From: Salinimicrobium profundisediminis
GTDB taxonomy: Bacteria; Bacteroidota; Bacteroidia; Flavobacteriales; Flavobacteriaceae
Direction of reading: 5' to 3'
Length of the DNA stretch: 64,000 bases
Assembly: GCF_026241755.1 (NCBI RefSeq)
Contig: NZ_JAPJDA010000001.1
Location: forward strand, 186,001-250,000
The position numbers and the translations under genes are program-made. Under the pieces are notes generated by a model. That model was not told the origin of the DNA, did not search any database, and saw only the letters and a list, made by a program, of their open reading frames with translations. The first letter of the stretch is position 1. Each line of letters opens with the position of its first letter. Shown one piece after another: positions 16,516-26,916 of this stretch.

Positions 16516-17871
16516 ATGTTCAAAAATGCCATTTTTGCCACCCTACTATTTTGCGGTTTATCCACTTATGCTCAAAAAGTAGCCCCGCCACAGGTAGATC
16601 TTCGAATCTATGATATCATCGAAGAAGTTTCGGCCAATGAAATTGAAGCCGACATTCGTCGCCTCGCAGGTTTTGGCACCCGGAACACCTTTAGTGACAC
16701 CGTTTCTAATACCCGCGGTATAGGTGCTGCCCGCCGATTCATAAAATCTGATTTTGAAGAAATTTCCAGAAACTGTAATGACTGTCTTGATGTATTTTAT
16801 CAAAAAGATTTTGTCACCAAAGAAGGAAATGACCGTGTTCCAAAAGATGCATGGGTGGTAAATGTAGTTGCGGTGCAAAAAGGTTCAAAGTATCCCAATC
16901 GGTATATTATCATGAGTGGTGATATAGATTCCCGTGCCAGCAATACGATGGATTTTACCACAGATGCTCCCGGCGCCAATGACAACGCCAGCGGAATGGC
17001 AGGAGTTATGGAAGCGGCCCGTGTACTCTCAAAATACGATTTTGAGAACAGCATCATTTATCTGGGCTTGTCGGGAGAAGAACAAGGGCTTTTTGGCGGC
17101 CGCGGATTTGCAAAAATGGCAAAAGATAAAGGCTGGGAAATCATTGGAGTGCTTAACAATGACATGATAGGTAACATTGAAGGAGTAGACGGCGTTATTG
17201 ACAATCGCACTTTCAGGATCTTTTCTGAACCCGTGCCTCCTACCGAAACTGAAAGGGAGCGGAATATGAGGAGGTTCTATGGCGGTGAAGTAGATGGTAT
17301 TTCCCGTCAACTGGCAAGGTATGTACACCGTACTACCCAAACCTATATGCCCGAAATGAACCCAATGATGGTCTACAGGCTGGATAGGTTTGGCCGTGGT
17401 GGGCACCACCGTCCTTTTAACGATCTTGGTTTCCCCGGAATCAGAATAATGGAAGCCCACGAAAAATACACGCAGCAACACCAGGATATACGTACCGAAA
17501 ATGGCATTGAATATGGAGATGTTATTGAGCACGTAAACTTTTATTATGCTGCCAAACTCACTGCAGTGAATGCAATTACCATGGCCAGCCTTGCCTGGGC
17601 ACCTCCTGCCCCAAAAAAGGTAGCTATTGGTGGGATTGTTGAACCTTCAGCAAAATTAAAATGGGAAAAAGTAGTGGGAGACAATGTTGCCGGCTACAAG
17701 GTTTACTGGAGAGACACTACTGCGCCACAGTGGGAGCATTCAAGATTTGTGGGTGATGTAGACAATTTTACTCTTAAAGGCATTGTGATTGACAACTTCT
17801 TCTTTGGCGTCTCAACAGTGGGAAAAAACGGAAATGAAAGCGTGGTGGTATTTCCATCGGCTACTTTCTGA
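16516..17871 (+). CDS. Secreted M28-family zinc peptidase
   Basis: This 451-residue protein has a signal peptide ending near SAYAQ (residues 1-19: MFKNAIFATLLFCGLSTYAQ). The M28 catalytic region has ATDAPGANDNASGMAG (metal Asp, about 155-170), LSGEEQGLFGGRGFA with the catalytic/metal Glu pair (about 193) and NNDMIGN (about 214). A fibronectin-type III-like domain (about 375-450) ends the protein. The family comprises aminopeptidases acting in the periplasm or outside the cell. One copy of the dispersed palindrome forms codons 2-8. Confidence 0.9.
   Translation: MFKNAIFATLLFCGLSTYAQKVAPPQVDLRIYDIIEEVSANEIEADIRRLAGFGTRNTFSDTVSNTRGIGAARRFIKSDFEEISRNCNDCLDVFYQKDFVTKEGNDRVPKDAWVVNVVAVQKGSKYPNRYIIMSGDIDSRASNTMDFTTDAPGANDNASGMAGVMEAARVLSKYDFENSIIYLGLSGEEQGLFGGRGFAKMAKDKGWEIIGVLNNDMIGNIEGVDGVIDNRTFRIFSEPVPPTETERERNMRRFYGGEVDGISRQLARYVHRTTQTYMPEMNPMMVYRLDRFGRGGHHRPFNDLGFPGIRIMEAHEKYTQQHQDIRTENGIEYGDVIEHVNFYYAAKLTAVNAITMASLAWAPPAPKKVAIGGIVEPSAKLKWEKVVGDNVAGYKVYWRDTTAPQWEHSRFVGDVDNFTLKGIVIDNFFFGVSTVGKNGNESVVVFPSATF
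16520..16538. repeat. Dispersed palindrome, copy inside M28 peptidase start
   Basis: TCAAAAATGCCATTTTTGC lies inside the signal-peptide codons (K-N-A-I-F). It matches the consensus except for the final base. Confidence 0.65.
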
Positions 17872-17884
17872 TAAAAAATAATGC

Positions 17885-17903
17885 TCTAAAATGTCATTTT
17901 TGA
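17885..17903. repeat. Dispersed palindrome, copy between convergent genes
   Basis: TCTAAAATGTCATTTTTGA lies between the M28 stop and the App1 stop (convergent genes). It is two bases from consensus, one of them the central base. Confidence 0.6.
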
Positions 17904-17910
17904 GTAGGGA

Positions 17911-18873
17911 TCACACGATCCCTATTTTTTTTGAATGTGCAATGGCTTTTCCGCTATCGGCAAAATAGCAGGTAGCCACCCCAAGATCCTCAATGTTCTC
18001 CAGGACTTCTTTCACCTTTGATTTTTGTTTTTTTGAGGTTTGCCGAATATAAATGGCCCTAATGTTCATAGGAAACATTTTGGTGACCCGCTCATAAAGG
18101 TGAGGGTCCTGCTGGGAATCATCTCCCATTAGCACATACTGAAGCTGAGGATAAAAAGAAATAATGTCTTTTATCTTAATAAATTTATGGTCGTGCCCGC
18201 CCCTGCCGGTAAATAGAAAATCCCCTAGACCGGTTTTGATACTCTTTAGTTTAATGACGGCTTTTGGCAGTCCATGTTTCCGGGCAAACTGCAGAATGAA
18301 TTCGTAGAGGTTCCATTCACTGCTCGAAACATAGAAAAAAGAGTTGAACTGCCCTTCCTCCTGCCCTGCACGGCTCAAAGCCCGGTAATGTGGCACCACA
18401 TCATCAAAAACTTCCCTGTTATCAATATTCTGGGTAAGAATTACATAGAGTTTCTTGAAAAAATTCTGGGTATGGGAAATCAGAAAAGTATCGTCAATAT
18501 CCGATATAATTCCCAGTTTACTTTTGAAAGGCTTCAGCAGCTCCCCCCGCTCAACCACCCCTTTTTCCCCTATTTTACAGGAAACTGAATACTCATGCCA
18601 GCCGCTCTCTAAAAATTTATTATACGGAAGGTTAAACCTGAAGTAACCGTCATCTGTAGTTTTGGTAACAACTTCCAGCTCTTTAAAATTCAACTGGATA
18701 GTGGCATTTTTGATGGGGCTGATGGTAAACATTTTATAAACAGATTTGGCATGTCTGTAACCCCTGCGGTCTATTTCATATTTATCTGGTGCCCACGATT
18801 TAAAAACATGGCCGAAGACTACCAATTCCTGATCATTTACATAGCCGCGATAAAGCTTTATGTCTAGCTTCAT
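17911..18873 (-). CDS. App1-type phosphatidate phosphatase (DUF2183)
   Basis: This 320-residue protein has a beta-rich N-terminal region (about 1-125) and the App1 catalytic domain with GIISDIDDTFLISHTQNF, whose DxDxT-like acidic cluster (about 138-146) is the HAD nucleophile motif. VLMGDDSQQDP supplies the distal acids near 248. App1 dephosphorylates phosphatidic acid to diacylglycerol in yeast. The divergent neighbour is a diacylglycerol-kinase-type protein that would run the opposite reaction. No signal peptide is visible. Lipid substrate is inferred. Confidence 0.88.
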   Translation of the reverse strand: MKLDIKLYRGYVNDQELVVFGHVFKSWAPDKYEIDRRGYRHAKSVYKMFTISPIKNATIQLNFKELEVVTKTTDDGYFRFNLPYNKFLESGWHEYSVSCKIGEKGVVERGELLKPFKSKLGIISDIDDTFLISHTQNFFKKLYVILTQNIDNREVFDDVVPHYRALSRAGQEEGQFNSFFYVSSSEWNLYEFILQFARKHGLPKAVIKLKSIKTGLGDFLFTGRGGHDHKFIKIKDIISFYPQLQYVLMGDDSQQDPHLYERVTKMFPMNIRAIYIRQTSKKQKSKVKEVLENIEDLGVATCYFADSGKAIAHSKKIGIV

Positions 18874-18912
18874 ATTACATTATTTTTAACTGCCATTCCT
18901 TCCCAAATTACT

Positions 18913-18920
18913 TATTTTTG
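18913..18920 (+). promoter_or_regulatory. Possible -7 box of the lipid kinase gene
   Basis: TATTTTTG fits TAnnTTTG and lies 17 bp upstream of the ATG at 18938. No TTG is present at the expected -33 distance, so support is partial. Confidence 0.35.
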
Positions 18921-18937
18921 AGCACAAGCTCAATAAA

Positions 18938-19813
18938 ATGGCCGAATTTAGCAGGGTTTTAATGGTTGTTAATCCTATTTCGGGAGGAAAAGATAAATCT
19001 GACATTGTTGAAGAAGTAGAAAAGCAGGTGTCGGGGAGAAATCTTGAACTCGAAATTTATTATACCTCCGGAAAATGGGATAAAGAAGCTTTATTTTCTG
19101 TCATTGAAGAGTACGACCCTCAGCGTATAATATCGGTAGGAGGTGATGGTACGATTAAATTGATTGCAGAGCTACTTACTGATGATTCCATTCCCATTGG
19201 GATCTTTCCTGCCGGTTCTGCTAACGGGCTTGCCGAAAACCTCAACCTGGACAGGAATAATGCCGAATTAACCCGCATTGCCCTGGGAGAAAAGTTTAAA
19301 TTAATAGATGCCATCCTCATCAATGATGAACTATGCCTTCATATTAGTGACATTGGCCTTAATGCAGCTTTAATCAAAAATTATCAGGAAGGAAATATCC
19401 GCGGAAAGCTGGGATATCTCATACAGTCTATACCTACCCTAATTAAAAGCGATTTCCCTTTTCAGTTTAATATAGAAGTAGACGGTAAGGAAATTTCCCG
19501 TAAAGCTGTGCTCATCGCTGTGGCCAATGCAAAAAAGTACGGAACAGGATCTAAGATCAACCCAAACGGCAGGTACGACGACGGTAAATTCGAGATCCTC
19601 ATCTTTAAAGAATTCAACATCCCTCAAATTCTTCAAACCTTCAGGGAAAATGTAGAAATCGATGAAGATTTCCTTGAAATTATTTCAGCAGTAGAGACCC
19701 GCATTTACAGCCAAAAAAATATCCCTTTCCAAATTGACGGAGAGTACCGGGGAGACGTTAAAGAAGTAACTGCACGAATCTCTCCCATCAAGATTAAAAT
19801 TGCAGTTCCGTAA
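18938..19813 (+). CDS. Diacylglycerol/lipid kinase family protein
   Basis: This 291-residue protein has the DAGK catalytic domain: VVNPISGGK (about 9-17), the nucleotide-binding VGGDGT (about 66-71) and FPAGSANGLAENL (about 91-103). The C-terminal two-layer domain contains PFQIDGE. It resembles YegS/DgkB/BmrU enzymes that phosphorylate diacylglycerol or related lipids. The 64-bp divergent spacing to the App1 phosphatase suggests a lipid phosphorylation/dephosphorylation pair. The exact lipid is not readable. Confidence 0.9.
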   Translation: MAEFSRVLMVVNPISGGKDKSDIVEEVEKQVSGRNLELEIYYTSGKWDKEALFSVIEEYDPQRIISVGGDGTIKLIAELLTDDSIPIGIFPAGSANGLAENLNLDRNNAELTRIALGEKFKLIDAILINDELCLHISDIGLNAALIKNYQEGNIRGKLGYLIQSIPTLIKSDFPFQFNIEVDGKEISRKAVLIAVANAKKYGTGSKINPNGRYDDGKFEILIFKEFNIPQILQTFRENVEIDEDFLEIISAVETRIYSQKNIPFQIDGEYRGDVKEVTARISPIKIKIAVP

Positions 19814-19968
19814 AAATATTTTCATCTATCTTCTTCTACACTGGCATTAATGCAATTAATTTGCTCTTTTAATGCTTAATTAACAATACTTTAGGCTGCC
19901 ATTAATTAAAATAGCTTTCAAAATCAGTAATTTAGAGATCAATCTAACTAATAAAAAAAAGAAGAATT

Positions 19969-20616
19969 ATGGCAGAGATCAAGATCGAAAAGAAAAAACC
20001 AATTTGGCCCTGGATCATCCTGGTTCTTGTTATCCTGGCAATCTTATACTTTTTAGTATTTGCCGATGACGACAACGATTTGGATGATGTACAAACCGAA
20101 CAGGTAGAAGAAACCACCTGGGAGGAAGATGCTGAAACCACCACCTGGGATGACCAAACCGACACCACAGGATGGGAAAATACCGGGGATACACTTTCCG
20201 GAACAGGAGGAGTATCTGGTTACCTGGCTTACATTGGAGATGAAAGCAAAATGGGTATAGACCATGAGTATACCAATAAGGCTATCATTCACCTTATGAA
20301 TGCAGTACAGGCAAAAGCTGATGAAATGAATTATGACATTAGTGCCGACATGCAGGCTGTAAAACAGGATGCTCAACAAATACAGCAAGATCCTATGGCA
20401 TTGACCCACGCAGACAAGATAAAAACAGCCGGAACTAAACTGGCAAACATTATCGAAAAGATGCAAAAGGAAAAATATCCAAATCTTTCCGACGATGTTA
20501 ATGAAGTAAAAACTGCAGCACAAGACATCAATACCTCTACCCCAACCCTGGAACAGAAAGACCAGGTCAAGGAGTTCTTTGATGAGGCAGGTGATGTTTT
20601 AAGAAAAATGAGCTAA
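19969..20616 (+). CDS. Membrane-anchored protein with Trp/acidic repeats
   Basis: This 215-residue protein of unknown function starts with a short basic n-region and one transmembrane segment (about 10-30, WPWIILVLVILAILYFLVF). An acidic linker follows (about 31-75) with three TTW-type units (TTWEED, TTWDDQ, TGWENT) spaced 10-11 residues apart. The C-terminal 140 residues are helical and resemble a four-helix bundle with conserved-looking IHLMNAVQAKADEM and DQVKEFFDEAGDVL. It lies 18 bp upstream of the PRC-barrel gene, so the two are probably cotranscribed. Confidence 0.75.
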   Translation: MAEIKIEKKKPIWPWIILVLVILAILYFLVFADDDNDLDDVQTEQVEETTWEEDAETTTWDDQTDTTGWENTGDTLSGTGGVSGYLAYIGDESKMGIDHEYTNKAIIHLMNAVQAKADEMNYDISADMQAVKQDAQQIQQDPMALTHADKIKTAGTKLANIIEKMQKEKYPNLSDDVNEVKTAAQDINTSTPTLEQKDQVKEFFDEAGDVLRKMS

Positions 20617-20634
20617 AAATAAAAAAGAGAGATT

Positions 20635-21375
20635 ATGACAGATAGAAAAGAAAATAAAAAGCATTTATATTACCTCAACGAACTTTCCGATTTTAAAGTG
20701 GATAGTGACGATCCCGATGTAAGGGGTTGGCCCGTCAAAGATGTGGACAACAGAGTGGTAGGAAAGGTAGACAACCTCCTGGTAAGCAAAGAAAAAAGGA
20801 GAGTAGTGTATCTGGACGTTGAAGTGGATAAAACCATTATTGAAGCTAACCACGATCCTTACGGGAAACCGGCATCTGGCAATGTTCATGAGTTCATAAA
20901 CAAGGAAGGTGAAAATCACCTCATCCTGCCTATAGGGCTTGCAAGATTAAACGTGGATGACAAGTTTGTATATACAGACAAAATTGACCACCGCACTTTT
21001 GCAGAAACCAAGAGGTATGAAAAAGGTTATGACATTGACCGTGATTATGAAATAGTTGTCTTAGAATCTTATAACAGGGATGACAACTATGATCGTGACA
21101 ATGACAGAACTGTAGATCGCAATAATGATCTGGATGAGGAAAGAAGAAGAATGAGAGAAGGAGATCGCGATAAAGATCATCACGGAGAAGGAAAAATAGC
21201 CGGTAGAAGCGGAAGTATTGCTGATAGTGATAGCAGAAGCGTAGACCGCGACCGTGATGCCCTTACAGGCAATGAAAGCGGAAAATACTCCGATCGCCGC
21301 TCCAGCGGAACAATTCCTGAAGACGACTCTTTCTATGACAGAGGAGAATTTGATAGAACCAAGTATCGCAGATAG
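20635..21375 (+). CDS. PRC-barrel domain protein with charged low-complexity tail
   Basis: In this 246-residue protein, residues about 12-125 form a PRC-barrel (VRGWPVKDVDNRVVGKVDNL, then VVYLDVEVD), known from the photosynthetic reaction-centre H subunit and RimM. In non-photosynthetic bacteria such proteins are often stress-associated. The C-terminal 105 residues are Arg/Asp/Ser-rich with repeated DRD/DRN motifs and look disordered. It is probably in an operon with the preceding membrane-anchored protein. Confidence 0.85.
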   Translation: MTDRKENKKHLYYLNELSDFKVDSDDPDVRGWPVKDVDNRVVGKVDNLLVSKEKRRVVYLDVEVDKTIIEANHDPYGKPASGNVHEFINKEGENHLILPIGLARLNVDDKFVYTDKIDHRTFAETKRYEKGYDIDRDYEIVVLESYNRDDNYDRDNDRTVDRNNDLDEERRRMREGDRDKDHHGEGKIAGRSGSIADSDSRSVDRDRDALTGNESGKYSDRRSSGTIPEDDSFYDRGEFDRTKYRR

Positions 21376-21400
21376 TAAACAGAATCTGTAAGAAGACAAG

Positions 21401-21510
21401 GGCTTTTAAAAAGTTATAAGTATTCCATATTTTAAAGAATCTCGAGAAACCTTTATGGGATCTCCAGTGTACAAATGGAATCCTGAACTGCTTTTTAAAA
21501 GCCTTTTTTT
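21401..21510 (+). ncRNA. Candidate structured RNA or long-loop terminator
   Basis: GGCTTTTAAAAAG (21401-21413) pairs perfectly with CTTTTTAAAAGCC (21491-21503) and seven Ts follow. Inside, ATTCCAT (21423-21429) can pair with ATGGAAT (about 21475-21481). It may simply terminate the PRC-barrel operon. The 77-nt internal region with a nested stem leaves open a small structured RNA. Confidence 0.4.
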
Positions 21511-21527
21511 AATTTGATTTTTCACCT

Positions 21528-22742
21528 ATGAACTACAAAAAGATAAGCTTCACCAATTCTGACGGTCTGGAGCTTTCAGGTTATCTGGAACTTCCTTTAA
21601 ACACGCACCCTCACAGCTATGTGCTATTTGCCCATTGTTTTACCTGCAATAAGAATTTCTTTGCGGTAAAGAATATTGCCAGGGCTTTATCGGCTAAAGG
21701 TTACGGGGTACTGCGTTTTGATTTTTCGGGTCTTGGTGAAAGTGATGGCGAATTTGCAAATACAACATTTTCAGGAAACGTGGAAGATCTACTGGCAGCT
21801 GCCGATTTTCTTGCTTCAGAATATGCAGCCCCCGAGATGCTTATAGGTCACTCCCTTGGCGGGGCAGCAGCGATCTTTGCTGCCAATAAATTGCCTTCTG
21901 TAAAAAGTGTAGTTACTATTGGCGCTCCGTCTTCTCCCGTACATGTAAAACATTTGCTGAGATCAAATCTTGATGAGATAGAGAAGAATGGTGTGGCCGA
22001 AGTCAACGTAGGCGGCAGAAACTTTACGATTAAGAAAAATTTTCTTGAAGATATTAATACCCATGACCTCAGTCATTTTGCCCGCGATCTCAAAAAGGCC
22101 TTTTTGATCATGCATTCTCCTCAAGACACGGTGGTTAATATCAGCAATGCCGAAACCCTTTACAAAAGTGTAAAGCACCCTAAAAGTTTTCTTTCTTTAG
22201 ACGGTGCAGATCATTTACTTACCAATAATGAAGATTCAAAATATGCGGGAGATGTAATTGCCTCCTGGGCCTCACGATACCTGGAAATCCCTGAAGATAA
22301 AGAGCTAAAAACCGACCACCAGGTAGTAGCCAACCTTGGCAAGGAAGGTTTTACCACTCAAATGAGAGCAGGAAGGCACTATTTCACTGCCGATGAACCT
22401 AAATCTTTTGGAGGAGAAGATTTTGGCCCTTCTCCCTATCAACTCCTTTCAGCAGGTCTTGCTTCCTGTACTTCTATGACCATCCAAATGTATGCCAGTC
22501 GCAAAAAATGGCCTCTGGTTAATGTAGAAACTCATGTAGACCACAAGAAAACTCATGCTGAAGATTGTGAAAACTGTGAAAGAAACACGGCTAAAATTGA
22601 CATTTTTGAGAGGGAAATTGTTCTTGAAGGTAACCTTGATGAACAGCAGCAACAAAAATTACTGGAAATAGCCGATAAATGTCCGGTCCACCGAAGCCTT
22701 TCCAATAAAGTAAATATTACCACCCATCTTAGAAAAATATAA
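21528..22742 (+). CDS. Alpha/beta hydrolase-OsmC fusion protein
   Basis: In this 404-residue fusion, residues 1-255 are an alpha/beta hydrolase with the nucleophile elbow IGHSLGGAA (about 107-115) and distal Asp/His region (SPQDTVV, DGADHLL). Residues about 265-404 are an OsmC/Ohr-like domain with the peroxidatic Cys in LASCTSMT (about 313) and the resolving Cys in DKCPVHRSL (about 385). OsmC proteins reduce organic hydroperoxides. The fusion could couple ester hydrolysis with peroxide reduction. No signal peptide is present. SOD and catalase-peroxidase genes follow. Confidence 0.92.
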   Translation: MNYKKISFTNSDGLELSGYLELPLNTHPHSYVLFAHCFTCNKNFFAVKNIARALSAKGYGVLRFDFSGLGESDGEFANTTFSGNVEDLLAAADFLASEYAAPEMLIGHSLGGAAAIFAANKLPSVKSVVTIGAPSSPVHVKHLLRSNLDEIEKNGVAEVNVGGRNFTIKKNFLEDINTHDLSHFARDLKKAFLIMHSPQDTVVNISNAETLYKSVKHPKSFLSLDGADHLLTNNEDSKYAGDVIASWASRYLEIPEDKELKTDHQVVANLGKEGFTTQMRAGRHYFTADEPKSFGGEDFGPSPYQLLSAGLASCTSMTIQMYASRKKWPLVNVETHVDHKKTHAEDCENCERNTAKIDIFEREIVLEGNLDEQQQQKLLEIADKCPVHRSLSNKVNITTHLRKI

Positions 22743-22862
22743 CATCAGGGAGATGTATTCTGAAATGTGGGCATAAAGGAAAATCAGAATTTAGTTCAGG
22801 AAATACAGGCGTTTTGAGACCTCGGGAAATCTGTTTTTCTATGAAAGAGCAATAGATTTCGG

Positions 22863-22899
22863 GAGGGAAGCTTTACTGCTCGCAGTGTTAAGCTCTCCT
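22863..22899 (+). other. Imperfect hairpin upstream of sodC
   Basis: The spacer 22743-22966 has no ORF. It contains an imperfect inverted repeat, GGGAAGCTTTACTGC and GCAGTGTTAAGCTCTCC, followed by AAATTTTT. It could terminate the hydrolase-OsmC transcript. Confidence 0.35.
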
Positions 22900-22966
22900 T
22901 AAATTTTTGGCTGTCCATTGTCCATATTCTATTTTAGTCGATTGTTACTAACTTAAACTAACTAAT

Positions 22967-23569
22967 ATGAAACGTATAGGAATATCTGCAGTTTTGGCAG
23001 CAGCTTTAGTGCTCACCAGTTGCAAAAACGAGAATCAAACCGCTGATGAACGTGTTGATGAGCACACCAACCTCACTCAACAAGAAGAAGAGGCAGGACC
23101 TGGTGATACCTATGTACAGGATGAGTTAACACTACAAATGGAGCCAAGAAGCGGCAGTAATGTTTCGGGAACCATCACTTTTGTTCAGGAAAACGACGAG
23201 GTGACTATGACCGCCGAACTTACAGGTCTTGAAGAAGGAATGCACGCAATTCACCTTCACGAAAACGCCGATTGTTCTGCCGAAGATGGTACCTCTGCAG
23301 GAGGTCACTGGAATCCTACATTTGAAGATCATGGAGAATGGGGTGATGCAGGAGGATATCACCGTGGTGATATCGGAAATTTTGATGTAAACTCTAATGG
23401 AGAAGGTAGTGTAACTTTCACTACAGATGAATGGTGTATAGGATGTGATGATGAGAAAAAGAATATCTTGAACAAAGCCGTTATCGTTCACGCGGGAGTA
23501 GATGATTATACTTCACAGCCCAGCGGAAATGCCGGTACCAGAATAGGTTGCGCAGAGATCAAAATGTAG
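22967..23569 (+). CDS. sodC: Cu/Zn superoxide dismutase lipoprotein
   Basis: This 200-residue protein has a lipobox (VLTSC, Cys 20) and an acidic linker to about residue 45. The Cu/Zn-SOD domain keeps the metal ligands: HLHENADC (two Cu His), GGHWNP (bridging His), EDHGEW and YHRGDIGN (Zn His and Asp), VIVHAG (Cu His), and the active-site Arg in GNAGTRIGC. It would detoxify superoxide in the periplasm, anchored to a membrane. An extra CIGC pair (about 151-154) is not part of the usual fold. It converges on katG across a bidirectional terminator. Confidence 0.94.
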   Translation: MKRIGISAVLAAALVLTSCKNENQTADERVDEHTNLTQQEEEAGPGDTYVQDELTLQMEPRSGSNVSGTITFVQENDEVTMTAELTGLEEGMHAIHLHENADCSAEDGTSAGGHWNPTFEDHGEWGDAGGYHRGDIGNFDVNSNGEGSVTFTTDEWCIGCDDEKKNILNKAVIVHAGVDDYTSQPSGNAGTRIGCAEIKM

Positions 23570-23591
23570 ATCTTTTTTATTCTAAAAAAAT

Positions 23592-23627
23592 AAGAGGCTG
23601 TCTTAAACCATTTTAAGACAGCCTCTT
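23592..23627. terminator. Bidirectional terminator between sodC and katG
   Basis: A perfect 16-bp stem (AAGAGGCTGTCTTAAA, 23592-23607, with its complement at 23612-23627) surrounds a CCAT loop, with T/A-rich flanks, between convergent stops. Confidence 0.88.
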
Positions 23628-23654
23628 TGCATTAAATCAACACTTAAACTTCTA

Positions 23655-25928
<2,274 letters not shown>

Positions 25929-26117
25929 TTAGTTAATATTTGAATATAAAAATACAATAATTTGACCTTATAGCTTTCATGAAACCATTGGAAAAATTGA
26001 TAATCACACTCAAAAAAATCGATAATTGGACAAAAATTTACCCATAGAAAATAATTATGGTATTTTAAGAAGCTATAGTAAAACACTTTCACTTATTCTT
26101 CTATTTAGGTTCCAAAG

Positions 26118-26900
26118 ATGTTTATAAATTTGTCTACTATGACAAGAGCTCTTTTCCTAATTATCTTCAGCCTTACTCCGGCAATTCTTTCTGCACAATT
26201 GGTGAACATTGAATCCAAACGCATGCAGACCGACTCAATAAGGTTTACCCTCAACGCCGATTTTTCTTTCAACCACACCAATAATGATGGAGAACAGGTC
26301 AATCAAATTGATGCTGCGCTTAGCACACAGCTTAAATCGAAAGACCTAAAGAAGATCTATTTTTTCCTGGGCAACTATAAGGTCATAGATTCCGAAGAGG
26401 GAAACCTACAAAATGCCTGGTTCCTTCACGGCAGGTTTAATTATAAGTTGAATGACCTATTAAGATTAGAATCGTTTTTACAGGGGCAGTACAACCAGTT
26501 GCTGGTGGTAGAACAACGGAACCTTATAGGAGCAGGACTCCGGTGGAAATGGGTAGATAAAGAACGTTTCACCGGCTATGCAGGTAATAGCTATATGTAT
26601 GAAGTGGAGTTTAGCGAACAGGCGGGAACCACTAATTATAATCACCGTAACAGCACATATCTCACTTTATCGTACACCCCAAAATCCCAAAAATTTTCTA
26701 TTGCCAATACTGTTTATTATCAGCCGCTGTACAGAGAACTGGGTGACTACCGAATCCTGGAACAATTCAGGCTTGATGTTCCCCTGTCTTCCTGGCTAAA
26801 GGTATTTACTCTTTATAACTATTACTATGACAGTAAAACTCCACTGAAGACCGAAGAATACACCTCAGACCTTAATATTGGGGTAGGGATTGGTTTTTAA
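26118..26900 (+). CDS. DUF481-like outer-membrane protein
   Basis: This 260-residue protein has a signal peptide; ATG 26139 (MTRALFLIIFSLTPAILSAQ) gives the cleaner one. The mature part alternates aromatic and polar residues in repeated beta-hairpins (for example FSFNHTNNDGEQVNQID, NYKVIDSEEGNLQNAWF), typical of DUF481 barrels and of a C-terminal strand ending in aromatic G-F. Function is unknown. It is divergent from katG and convergent with the next gene, whose stop is 16 bp away. Confidence 0.8.
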   Translation: MFINLSTMTRALFLIIFSLTPAILSAQLVNIESKRMQTDSIRFTLNADFSFNHTNNDGEQVNQIDAALSTQLKSKDLKKIYFFLGNYKVIDSEEGNLQNAWFLHGRFNYKLNDLLRLESFLQGQYNQLLVVEQRNLIGAGLRWKWVDKERFTGYAGNSYMYEVEFSEQAGTTNYNHRNSTYLTLSYTPKSQKFSIANTVYYQPLYRELGDYRILEQFRLDVPLSSWLKVFTLYNYYYDSKTPLKTEEYTSDLNIGVGIGF

Positions 26901-26916
26901 AGGCTCTTGCCTCCTT

